Below, piece after piece: positions 7,218 through 12,794 of a DNA stretch of 12,794 nt; within the stretch, counting starts at the first letter, position 1; each line of letters begins with the position of its first letter. The position numbers and the translations under genes are program-made. The notes under the pieces were generated by a model that saw only the letters and a list, made by a program, of their open reading frames with translations, was not told where the DNA came from and made no database searches. Origin of the DNA: Desulfonatronum sp. Lineage in GTDB: Bacteria > Desulfobacterota > Desulfovibrionia > Desulfovibrionales > Desulfonatronaceae. The DNA is taken from NCBI GenBank assembly GCA_007127655.1, contig SKYX01000291.1, forward strand, positions 1-12,794, read 5' to 3'.

Positions 7218-7999
7218 TGAAAAAATATGCCATGGTCGTGGACTCTTCCGTCTGTATCGACTGCAAGGGCTGCATGGTCTCCTGCAAGGTCCAGAACAAC
7301 GTGCCCAAAGGATACTGGCGCAACTGGATCAAGCAAACCAAGCCGGACTTTTCCCTGGGCAAGCTGACCCGGACCCATTTCCAGCCCGGCGGGTGCATGC
7401 AGTGCGACGTACCCACCTGCGTCACGGCCTGCCCCAGCGGGGCCACCTTCAAGGACCGGGAAACCGGGATCGTCCACGTCAACGAACCGCTGTGCATTGG
7501 TTGCGGCAACTGTGTTCGGGCCTGCCCCTACGGGGCCCGGTTCCGGCATCCGGAAAAACGCGTTCCGGACAAGTGCGACTTCTGCTTCAGCGCCGGCCGC
7601 CTTGCCCGGGGCATCCCCCCGGCCTGCGTGGACACCTGTCCGACCAAGGCCCGAGTTTTCGGAGACTTGAATGATCCGGACAGTGAAGTCTCCCGGTTGC
7701 TCCGGGACAAGCCCACGGTACGGGTGACCAGCAAAAATATCGATACCCAGCCCAACCTGTACTACATCACGACCACGGAACCCGCGGACTGGGTCGGGGA
7801 CGTCGAGTATCCACAGGCCTATTCGGTCATGGCCTCGCTGGTCAGTCCCCTGGTCAAGGTTGCCGTGGGCCTATCCGCCCTGGGTGTGGCCGGGATGTGG
7901 GCCAAGCAGGCTTTTGCGCCAGATCCACCGGACCCGGGGGACGACGAGCACGGGCCCGAAGCCAAACACTCTGAACCAACTGCCTCCAAGCAGGACTAA
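7217..7999 (+). CDS. four-cluster 4Fe-4S electron transfer subunit (PhsB/PsrB-like) with C-terminal anchor
   Basis: A 260-residue ferredoxin-like subunit with sixteen cysteines in four groups: 13/16/19/23, 60/63/68/72, 93/96/99/103 and 120/123/137/141, fitting four 4Fe-4S clusters, the DmsB/PsrB/PhsB pattern. It would wire electrons between the membrane cytochrome b and the Mo subunit. There is no signal peptide; such subunits are exported bound to their Tat-carrying partner. Unlike typical PhsB/PsrB (about 190 residues) it is extended by some 60 residues: a hydrophobic segment about 204-228, then a polar, acidic tail. The segment could be a membrane anchor as in FdnH-type subunits. The start shares one base with the previous stop (TGATG), so translation is coupled. 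Confidence 0.9.
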   Translation: MKKYAMVVDSSVCIDCKGCMVSCKVQNNVPKGYWRNWIKQTKPDFSLGKLTRTHFQPGGCMQCDVPTCVTACPSGATFKDRETGIVHVNEPLCIGCGNCVRACPYGARFRHPEKRVPDKCDFCFSAGRLARGIPPACVDTCPTKARVFGDLNDPDSEVSRLLRDKPTVRVTSKNIDTQPNLYYITTTEPADWVGDVEYPQAYSVMASLVSPLVKVAVGLSALGVAGMWAKQAFAPDPPDPGDDEHGPEAKHSEPTASKQD

Positions 8000-8022
8000 C
8001 TGTTGAAAAATCCTTATCCGGT

Positions 8023-8144
8023 AGTCCGTTCAAAAAACCCAAGAGCAAGGAGCAAAAAAAGTTCAAGGTCGAAGCGTATTTATTCATACGTGAGAGTTTG
8101 AACTTTTTGCAGCGACGCGGCAATTGGGAGTTTTTCAACGGACT
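8023..8144. repeat. MITE-like long inverted repeat in the operon
   Basis: Nested inverted arms fold the whole stretch into one long hairpin. The outer arms are AGTCCGTTCAAAAA (8023-8036) and TTTTTCAACGGACT (8131-8144), with one mismatch. CCCAA and TTGGG continue them. The middle arms are AAAAAGTTCAA and TTGAACTTTTT, and the tip is CGTAT/ATACG around TTATTC (8078-8093). No coding frame is supported. Just before it, at 8001-8010, TGTTGAAAAA resembles the element's end and may be a fragment of another copy. It ends 16 bases before the cytochrome b start, whose ribosome site lies just outside. Confidence 0.75.
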
Positions 8145-8160
8145 GCTAAAGGTGTATGCC

Positions 8161-8886
8161 ATGAGTGAGAAACTGATTCACCGCCATGACAAGTTGTCCA
8201 TTTTCATCCACTGGTTCAACGCCTTTTGCTGGATCGCCCTGCTGCTCACCGGCCTGGGGTTGATCAAGAACGACCAGCTCAACCCCCTGGGCGCGTGGTG
8301 GCCAAATCTGATGCGCGCCCTGTTCGGCGGCGGCGAGAACCTAATGGCCGTCCACCAGTATCTGGGCTTGATCTGGGCCGGAGCCTTCGTGCTCTACGTG
8401 CTGCTCAAGCCCAAGGAAACTTGGCTGTTCCTGAAAGAGGTTTTCACTGTCTCCCCGTCCAGAGACATGACCTGGTTCATGAAGATGAACCTGAAGATGA
8501 CCATGGGCAAGAAAGGGCTGAAACGCTTTGGCATGACCCCGGACATGCCACCCCAGGGCTTTTACAACTTCGGCCAGAAGCTCTTTGCCCAGGCCACAGT
8601 GCTGGGCGGAATCGTGATCGTGGTCACGGGCGCGATCATGTTCCTCTCCCCAATCATGCTCAACAACCCTGATCCCGCGGCCTGGTCCCGGACCATCCAC
8701 TACCTGGCCGTGGGGCTGGTGACGGCCGGGATGCTGGTGCACATCTACATGGCCGCCATTTCCAAGGAGGAAAAGCCGGCCTTCAAGTCCATGTTCACCG
8801 GCAGCGTTCCGGAGCACTATGCCAAGCACCATCATCAACTGTGGTATGAGGAAGTGGCAGGGAGCCGGAAAAAGGTGGAAGGTTGA
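8161..8886 (+). CDS. dihaem cytochrome b membrane subunit (PhsC/FdnI-like)
   Basis: A 241-residue integral membrane protein with four hydrophobic helices at about 14-35, 62-82, 143-165 and 178-200. Histidines placed as haem b ligands are His17 (FIHWFN), His65 (AVHQY), His180 (TIHYL) and His194 (LVHIY), the pattern of formate dehydrogenase gamma and thiosulfate reductase PhsC. It would link the quinone pool to the FeS subunit, in place of the NrfD/PsrC-type subunit of polysulfide reductases. I chose the ATG at 8161 (AAAGGTG 6 bases upstream) over an in-frame upstream TTG that lies inside the inverted repeat. The tail carries a His cluster (AKHHHQ, 221-226). It follows the FeS gene by 161 bases because of the intervening repeat element. 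Confidence 0.9.
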   Translation: MSEKLIHRHDKLSIFIHWFNAFCWIALLLTGLGLIKNDQLNPLGAWWPNLMRALFGGGENLMAVHQYLGLIWAGAFVLYVLLKPKETWLFLKEVFTVSPSRDMTWFMKMNLKMTMGKKGLKRFGMTPDMPPQGFYNFGQKLFAQATVLGGIVIVVTGAIMFLSPIMLNNPDPAAWSRTIHYLAVGLVTAGMLVHIYMAAISKEEKPAFKSMFTGSVPEHYAKHHHQLWYEEVAGSRKKVEG

Positions 8887-8890
8887 AAGC

Positions 8891-8918
8891 GTAGGTGCGG
8901 TTCGCGAACAGCCCCTGC
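8891..8918. repeat. REP-like palindrome 1
   Basis: An imperfect palindrome centred on GTTCGCGAAC (8900-8909), flanked by GTAGGTGCG and AGCCCCTGC, which are nearly complementary. It begins 4 bases after the cytochrome b stop and has the GTAGG...CCTGC form of dispersed extragenic palindromes. Confidence 0.55.
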
Positions 8919-8941
8919 CTGAAACGCCTTGCAATGCAGCC

Positions 8942-8970
8942 GTAGAGGCGACCGGCCGGTCGCCCTCCAC
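8942..8970. repeat. REP-like palindrome 2
   Basis: The core GGCGACCG/CGGTCGCC around GC (8947-8964) is an 18-bp perfect palindrome. Flanks GTAGA and TCCAC extend it. It has the same general form as the preceding palindrome, 24 bases away. No T run follows, so I do not call it a terminator, though it could stabilise the upstream message. Confidence 0.6.
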
Positions 8971-8994
8971 CGAGCGGATGCCAGAAAGGAGGCG

Positions 8995-9031
8995 TTGCGT
9001 TTTGTCAACAAATTCTGAATAATTCCGTAAT
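8995..9031 (+). promoter_or_regulatory. candidate promoter of the triple-rhodanese gene
   Basis: TTGCGT (8995-9000) and AATAAT (9018-9023) are separated by 17 bases. An overlapping alternative is TTGTCA (9002-9007) with CGTAAT-like sequence ending near 9031. The region is AT-rich against a GC-rich background and lies 70-100 bases before the gene. No sigma-54 motif is present here, so this gene may be expressed apart from the molybdoenzyme cluster. Confidence 0.45.
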
Positions 9032-9097
9032 TCAAATTGAAAATCATGCCCCGGACCACGCGCCCTCGGCGACACAATTAACCAAAGGAGCGAGAAC

Positions 9098-10393
9098 ATG
9101 CGAAAATATTCGATTACCATGCGGCTGATCATCTCCGCCCTGGCGGTCCTGTTCCTGGCCGGTTGCACCGGGCATCACGGTCCCAGGACCGTGAAATTCG
9201 ACCTGGATCCGGCCCAGGTTCCGGAACCCTACCACACCCTGGTCGACATTGAGTTCGTCAAACCGCTGGTTTTTGAGGCCATGCTGCGCACCGAACCGCC
9301 CACGGACGTGATGATCATCGACTCCCGGCCCAAGCAGCCCCGTTACGACGTGGGCCACATCCCCACCGCCGTCAGCCTGCCGGACAGCCAGTTCGACAGC
9401 CGGGCCGCGGAAGTCCTGCCCGCGGACAAGAACGCCCTGCTGGTGTTCTACTGCGGAGGCTTGCACTGCCCCCTGAGCCACCAGTCAGCCTGGAAGGCCG
9501 AGGCCCTGGGCTACTCCAACGTGGCCGTCTATCCCGCCGGGGATCCGGAATGGGTCAAGCTGGGCTACCAGGTCTGGACCGTCCGGGACGTGCGCACCCC
9601 ATTGCCCGATTTGGATCCGGCCCAGGTGCCTGAACCCTACCACACCCAGATCACCATCGACACCGTCCGGCCCATCGTGGCCCGGGCCGTGCTCTCGGCC
9701 ACCCCGGTGACTGACGTGATGATCATCGACTCCCGGCCCAAGCAGCCCCGCTACGACGTGGGCCACATCCCCACCGCCGTCAGCCTGCCGGACAGCCAGT
9801 TCGACCGGATGGCCGCCGAGGTCCTGCCAACGGACAAGAACACCAAGCTGATCTTCTATTGCGGCGGGACGCACTGCCCCTTGAGCCATCAGTCCGCCTG
9901 GAAGGCCGAGGCTCTGGGCTACACCAATGTGGCCGTCTATCCCGCCGGGGATCCGGAGTGGGTGGAACGCGGCTACGTGGTCTGGACCGCCGACGGTCCG
10001 CACATGACCGTAGCGGCCCCGGCCGCGCCCAAGGCTCCTGCCGAGGAAGGCGCCCTGAAAAGCGGCTCGGCTGAAGGAACCATTGACAACGACTTCTTTG
10101 TCCAGCTGATGAAGGACAATCCGGAGAGCATCCAGCTCATCGACGTCCGTTCCCCGGCCGAGTTCAACGCCGGACACATCCCCAGCGCCCTGAACATGAC
10201 CGTGAACGAACTCGAAGACCAGATCGCGGCCTTCAGCACGGACGACAAGCCCATCGTCTTCATCTGCTCCACGGGCGCGCGCAGTGGTGAGGCCTATTAT
10301 CTCTTCCAGTTCATGCGTCCCGACCTGAAAGACGTCTACTATGTCGATGCCAACGTCAGTTACACCCCGGCGGGCGAATTCACGATCAACTAA
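9098..10393 (+). CDS. lipoprotein with three rhodanese domains
   Basis: A 431-residue exported protein. Residues 1-22 are a lipoprotein signal with lipobox LAGC, giving lipid-modified Cys23, so it is membrane-attached in the periplasm. Two units of 136 residues, starting at Asp35 and Asp171 with the same DLDPAQVPEPYHT, each hold a rhodanese domain with a CX4C loop: FYCGGLHCPLSH (Cys119, Cys124) and FYCGGTHCPLSH (Cys255, Cys260). After a Pro/Ala linker (about 302-325) comes a third, ordinary rhodanese with active-site loop CSTGARS (Cys390). Rhodaneses move sulfane sulfur as cysteine persulfide, so this is a likely carrier for sulfur produced or consumed by the neighbouring Mo enzyme. AAAGGAG precedes the ATG. 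A terminator follows. The function in detail is inference. Confidence 0.9.
   Translation: MRKYSITMRLIISALAVLFLAGCTGHHGPRTVKFDLDPAQVPEPYHTLVDIEFVKPLVFEAMLRTEPPTDVMIIDSRPKQPRYDVGHIPTAVSLPDSQFDSRAAEVLPADKNALLVFYCGGLHCPLSHQSAWKAEALGYSNVAVYPAGDPEWVKLGYQVWTVRDVRTPLPDLDPAQVPEPYHTQITIDTVRPIVARAVLSATPVTDVMIIDSRPKQPRYDVGHIPTAVSLPDSQFDRMAAEVLPTDKNTKLIFYCGGTHCPLSHQSAWKAEALGYTNVAVYPAGDPEWVERGYVVWTADGPHMTVAAPAAPKAPAEEGALKSGSAEGTIDNDFFVQLMKDNPESIQLIDVRSPAEFNAGHIPSALNMTVNELEDQIAAFSTDDKPIVFICSTGARSGEAYYLFQFMRPDLKDVYYVDANVSYTPAGEFTIN
9200..10006 (+). repeat. tandem duplication of a CX4C rhodanese unit
   Basis: Unit 1 (9200-9607) and unit 2 (from 9608) are in frame, 408 bases apart. The stretch 9305-9397 matches 9713-9805 at 92 of 93 positions, the single change being T9343/C9751, while flanking parts of the units differ at many silent and replacement sites. 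Confidence 0.9.
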
Positions 10394-10432
10394 CGCTCTG
10401 ATCGCCATTCCCCCGAGGAGATAAAGAATCAG

Positions 10433-10472
10433 GCCGTCCAAGCCCCGTACGCGGGGGGAGGACGGCTTTTTT
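10433..10472 (+). terminator. rho-independent terminator
   Basis: GCCGTCC (10433-10439) pairs with GGACGGC (10460-10466), and an inner CCCC/GGGG stem closes a short loop. Six T residues follow at once. It lies 40 bases after the triple-rhodanese stop and before the ribosome site of the next gene, so that gene depends on read-through or on a promoter I could not identify. Confidence 0.87.
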
Positions 10473-10500
10473 GTTCACTTCACGACACGGGAGGCTTTCC

Positions 10501-11514
10501 ATGCTCATGAATCGAAACCACACCGCCAACCGTTTCAAAGCCCTGGCCATCTCCCTGTTTTTGCTGATTACCGCCTGCCCGGCCTTGGCCTCCGAAGAAA
10601 CCTCGCCCCTGTTCACCCAGGCCCAACGCACCGCGGACCGGGACGGCTACACCCTGATCACCACCCCGGAACTGCGTCGGCTGATGGATGAACGCCCCGA
10701 CGTGCTGCTGGTGGACGTGCGCTTTGCCTACGAGTTCGTCTCCGGGCATATGCCCGAGGCGGTCAGCCTGCCCGTGGACCTGCGCGATCGGGGCGACCTC
10801 CCCCCGGAGCGTCGCCAGGCCATGCTGGAAACCTTCGGACCGGACAAGGGCCGGCCCATCGTGGTCTACTGCCGGGATTTCCGCTGACTGCTCAGCGAGA
10901 TCGCCGCTGCCTGGGCCGTGCGCCTGGGATATGCCAACGTCATCCGTTATCCCGCCGGATACATTGCCTGGCGCGAGGCCTACCCGGATCTTCAGGTCTG
11001 CGAGACCCGCGCCCACCGTCTCCAACCGGGTCAATACTTCCCGCCCTGCGTGCTCACCGTCGCGGATAGGAGCCAGGACTATGCCTACCTGGGCCTGGAG
11101 CAGGAATCGGCACATTTCTTTCTGGCCGACGTGCCCGCGGAGTTCGTCCTGCTCAAGTACTACGGCGAGAACTGCTATCAGTGCGTCCAGGAGGTGGACC
11201 AGTATAACCGCCTGTTCACCCTGCTCCACAACGACCCTGAACTCGGACCGCGCCTGAAAATGATCGGCATCGGCGTGGGCGACACCCAGCGCAGCGTGCT
11301 GCGCTTCAAGCGCTCGCACCAAGTGCCGTATCCGCTCCTGCCCGACGAACGCCAAGTCATGTTCGAATCCGTGGGCGCCGGTGAAATCCCACTAATCTAT
11401 CTGGTTAAAATCCTGCCCGACGCCCGGGTTCAGGTGGTGCTGTATCATGAAGGAGGGTTGGAGAACGTTGAGACGCTGTTCGAACTGATCAGGAAGGCCG
11501 TGGTGGCGCAATAG
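10501..11514 (+). CDS. exported rhodanese-thioredoxin fusion, probable selenoprotein (in-frame TGA)
   Basis: Read through one TGA (10885-10887), the frame gives 337 residues. Residues 12-30 are a signal sequence (cleavage at ALA-SEE, or lipobox ITAC at Cys26). A rhodanese domain spans about 52-162; its loop reads VVYCRDFR, then the TGA as residue 129, then LLSEIAAAW, with Cys124 the catalytic Cys. The TGA aligns with the second Cys of the CX4C loops in the adjacent lipoprotein, so selenocysteine is the natural reading. Residues about 193-335 form a redoxin/thioredoxin-like domain with CYQC at 225-228. GGGAGG lies 6 bases before the ATG. Codon use is even across the TGA and no other stop occurs for 208 codons. 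The product may reduce persulfide on rhodaneses or release sulfide (inference). The alternative is a recent nonsense mutation. Confidence 0.8.
10888..10928 (+). promoter_or_regulatory. candidate bacterial SECIS element
   Basis: Just after the TGA, CCTGGGC (10910-10916) can pair with GCCTGGG (10922-10928), 7 bp including two G-U pairs, around the loop CGTGC. The loop starts 29 bases after the TGA and has G as its second base, consistent with the general bacterial SECIS layout. A smaller stem CAGCG/CGCTG (10893-10897, 10905-10909) lies between. Pairing was judged by eye, without an energy calculation. Confidence 0.5.
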
Positions 11515-11612
11515 GGAGGAAAAGTGGGGCTTGTGCGATCTTGAGAGGTCTCTTAACATACTTTGGTTACGCGGCCTTTTTGATCACCCTCAACCAGGAA
11601 GAATCGCTCACC

Positions 11613-12170
11613 ATGCCCGCCACCACCTCCTTGCAATCCCTCCACGTCATGGTCTGGACCGCCTTGATGGCCTCCTTGATCGCCGTGGGGTCGTTTTTGT
11701 CCATCCCCCTGGGGCCGGTGCCCTTTTCCATGCAGCCCTTGTTCATCATGCTGGCCGGTTTTCTGCTGGGCTGGCCCCACGGGATGATCGCGGCCCTGCT
11801 CTTCGTTGCCGCCGGGAGCATCGGCCTGCCCGTGTTCGCCGGGGGCAAATCCGGCTTGGCCGTGCTTTTCGGCCCCACGGGCGGCTATCTGATCGGCTTC
11901 GTCCTGGCCGCCGGGGCCATCGGCCTGCTCACCCAGGCCCGCAAGACCGAACAGACACCTGGCTGGGCTCTCGGCCTGCTGGCCGGGCTGGCAGGCTTGG
12001 CCCTGCTCTATGCCTGCGGGGTGCTGAACCTGATCCGTGTCCTGGACATCGGCTGGCACAAGGCCCTGACCATCGGCTTCCTGCCGTTCATCCTGCAAGA
12101 CCTGGTCAAGCTGGTCATGGCCGTGGCCACCTGGCGGATCATGCATGGACGGGGGTTGCTGCCGCGGTGA
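11613..12170 (+). CDS. bioY: biotin transporter substrate-binding protein BioY
   Basis: A 185-residue, highly hydrophobic protein with about six membrane helices, the S component of the ECF-type biotin importer in the cytoplasmic membrane. BioY marks are present: PLGPVPFSMQPLF (residues 32-44), AGFLLGWPHG (48-57), GLPVFAGG (71-78), FGPTGGYLIGF (86-96) and the C-terminal PFILQDLVKL (158-167). I chose the ATG at 11613, which starts MPATTSLQ; an upstream in-frame TTG at 11541 adds 24 residues and has no better ribosome site. AGGAAG lies 11 bases before the ATG, a rather long spacing. Its stop overlaps the start of the ATPase gene (GTGA), so the two are co-translated. I saw no convincing BirA operator upstream. 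Confidence 0.95.
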   Translation: MPATTSLQSLHVMVWTALMASLIAVGSFLSIPLGPVPFSMQPLFIMLAGFLLGWPHGMIAALLFVAAGSIGLPVFAGGKSGLAVLFGPTGGYLIGFVLAAGAIGLLTQARKTEQTPGWALGLLAGLAGLALLYACGVLNLIRVLDIGWHKALTIGFLPFILQDLVKLVMAVATWRIMHGRGLLPR

Positions 12171-12794
12171 TCAGCGCCGCTTCGGTCCACTTCGCCTATG
12201 CACCGTCCGCCCCCATCCTCCGCGCCATAGGCTTCAAACTCGACAAAGGGCGAATCCTCGGCCTCGTCGGTCCCAACGGAGCTGGCAAGTCGACGCTGCT
12301 CGCCCTGTTGGCCGGACTGCTGCCGCCTTCATCCGGCACCATCCGGGTCGCTGGAAAGGACGCGCTTCAGGACGGCGAGACGGTACGGCGCACAACCGCC
12401 CTGGTGCTCCAGGAGGCGGATCTGACCATTATCGGGACCACCATCGACGAGGACATCTGTCTGGGGCTGGCTCCTGAGCGCCGCGGCGAAGCCCTGGATC
12501 TGGCCGCCCGGCTGCACCTGCCCGGACCAGACACCCCGGTGCATACCCTTTCCCACGGCCAGAAACGCAAACTCTGCCTGGCCACGGCCCTGTTGCGCCG
12601 CCCGGAACTGCTGCTCCTGGACGAACCCTTTGCCGGACTCGATTATCCGGGCATCCGGGAAATCCGGGCCATGCTCCAGGCCAATCGGGACACCGGCCTG
12701 ACCCAGATCATCGCCTGCCACGACCTGGAACCCCTGGCCGATCTGGCCGACCTGTGGCTGGTCCTGTCCGGCGGTCGCCAAACGGCCTTTGGCC
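12167..12794 (+). CDS. bioM: ECF biotin transporter ATPase BioM-like (partial, cut by window edge)
   Basis: The frame opens with a GTG that overlaps the bioY stop and stays open to the right edge, giving 209 residues. It is an ABC ATPase of the energy-coupling-factor type (CbiO/BioM): Walker A GPNGAGKST (35-43), Q-loop Gln82 in LVLQEAD, signature LSHGQKRK (128-135, a variant of LSGGQ), Walker B LLLLDEP (148-154), D-loop AGLD and the switch His185 in ACHD. About 20-30 C-terminal residues are probably missing, and a BioN-type membrane subunit may lie beyond the window. The assignment to biotin rests on coupling to bioY; generic ECF ATPases look alike. The plus-strand frame at 12145-12477 is only its shadow. 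Confidence 0.9.
   Translation, partial: MISAASVHFAYAPSAPILRAIGFKLDKGRILGLVGPNGAGKSTLLALLAGLLPPSSGTIRVAGKDALQDGETVRRTTALVLQEADLTIIGTTIDEDICLGLAPERRGEALDLAARLHLPGPDTPVHTLSHGQKRKLCLATALLRRPELLLLDEPFAGLDYPGIREIRAMLQANRDTGLTQIIACHDLEPLADLADLWLVLSGGRQTAFG

Noticed and set aside
8947..8964. The 18-bp palindrome as a terminator of the molybdoenzyme transcript
   Set aside because: No T run follows on either strand, so intrinsic termination is not supported.
10885..10887. Reading the TGA as a nonsense mutation that makes two separate genes or a pseudogene
   Set aside because: The downstream frame is open for 208 codons with normal codon use, has no ribosome site of its own, and the TGA aligns with a conserved redox Cys in neighbouring paralogous domains. 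It stays possible but is less likely.
11556..11576. A possible BirA-type operator upstream of bioY (CTTAAC and GTTACG in inverted order)
   Set aside because: The arms are short, one position mismatches, and spacing and sequence do not match known BirA sites well enough.
12145..12477. A 110-codon plus-strand frame at the bioY/ATPase junction
   Set aside because: It overlaps in another frame the GTG-started ATPase, which carries all ABC motifs.

Overview
The window looks like a chromosomal segment of an anaerobic, sulfur-metabolising deltaproteobacterium (Desulfobacterota, probably Desulfovibrionales-like). This is inferred from the gene content (a Tat-exported PhsA/PsrA-type molybdoenzyme, periplasmic rhodaneses, a sigma-54 regulator with a cysteine-rich PAS domain, an apparent selenocysteine codon) and from GC-rich codon use. 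No species call is possible from the sequence alone.

Layout. Positions 1-880 are gene-poor: a small ORF resembling the N-terminus of a HigA-type antitoxin (308-496), its terminator, and about 290 bases without a convincing gene. A tRNA-Ala(GGC) with its own promoter and terminator lies on the minus strand (878-1037). Three more minus-strand genes follow: wrbA (1078-1692), a fusion of a TrmO/TsaA-like domain to a class II aldolase domain (1762-2793), and a sigma-54 enhancer-binding protein (2796-4250). The regulator and the fusion gene are separated by only 2 bases.

A divergent control region (4251-4536) holds a clear sigma-54 promoter reading right and a perfect 10+3+10 palindrome about 155 bp upstream of its expected start site. 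The palindrome also overlaps the -10 of a candidate sigma-70 promoter for the regulator. The regulator therefore probably activates the rightward cluster and limits its own synthesis.

The rightward cluster encodes a monohaem cytochrome c (4537-4881), a PhsA/PsrA-like catalytic subunit (5025-7217), a four-cluster ferredoxin subunit with a C-terminal membrane anchor (7217-7999) and a dihaem cytochrome b (8161-8886). A 122-bp MITE-like inverted repeat sits between the last two. After two REP-like palindromes come a lipoprotein with three rhodanese domains (9098-10393) and, past a terminator, an exported rhodanese-thioredoxin fusion (10501-11514). The reading frame of that fusion passes through one TGA. 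The TGA falls exactly where the two neighbouring rhodanese domains have the second Cys of a CX4C motif, so I interpret it as selenocysteine (CX4U). Together these genes suggest a periplasmic system that reduces or handles thiosulfate/polysulfide sulfane sulfur: electrons pass through cytochromes b and c and the FeS subunit to the Mo enzyme, while membrane-attached rhodaneses and a selenothiol/dithiol partner carry the sulfur. The substrate and electron direction are inference.

The right edge carries a biotin uptake operon: bioY (11613-12170) overlapping a bioM-like ATPase (12167 to the edge, truncated by the window).
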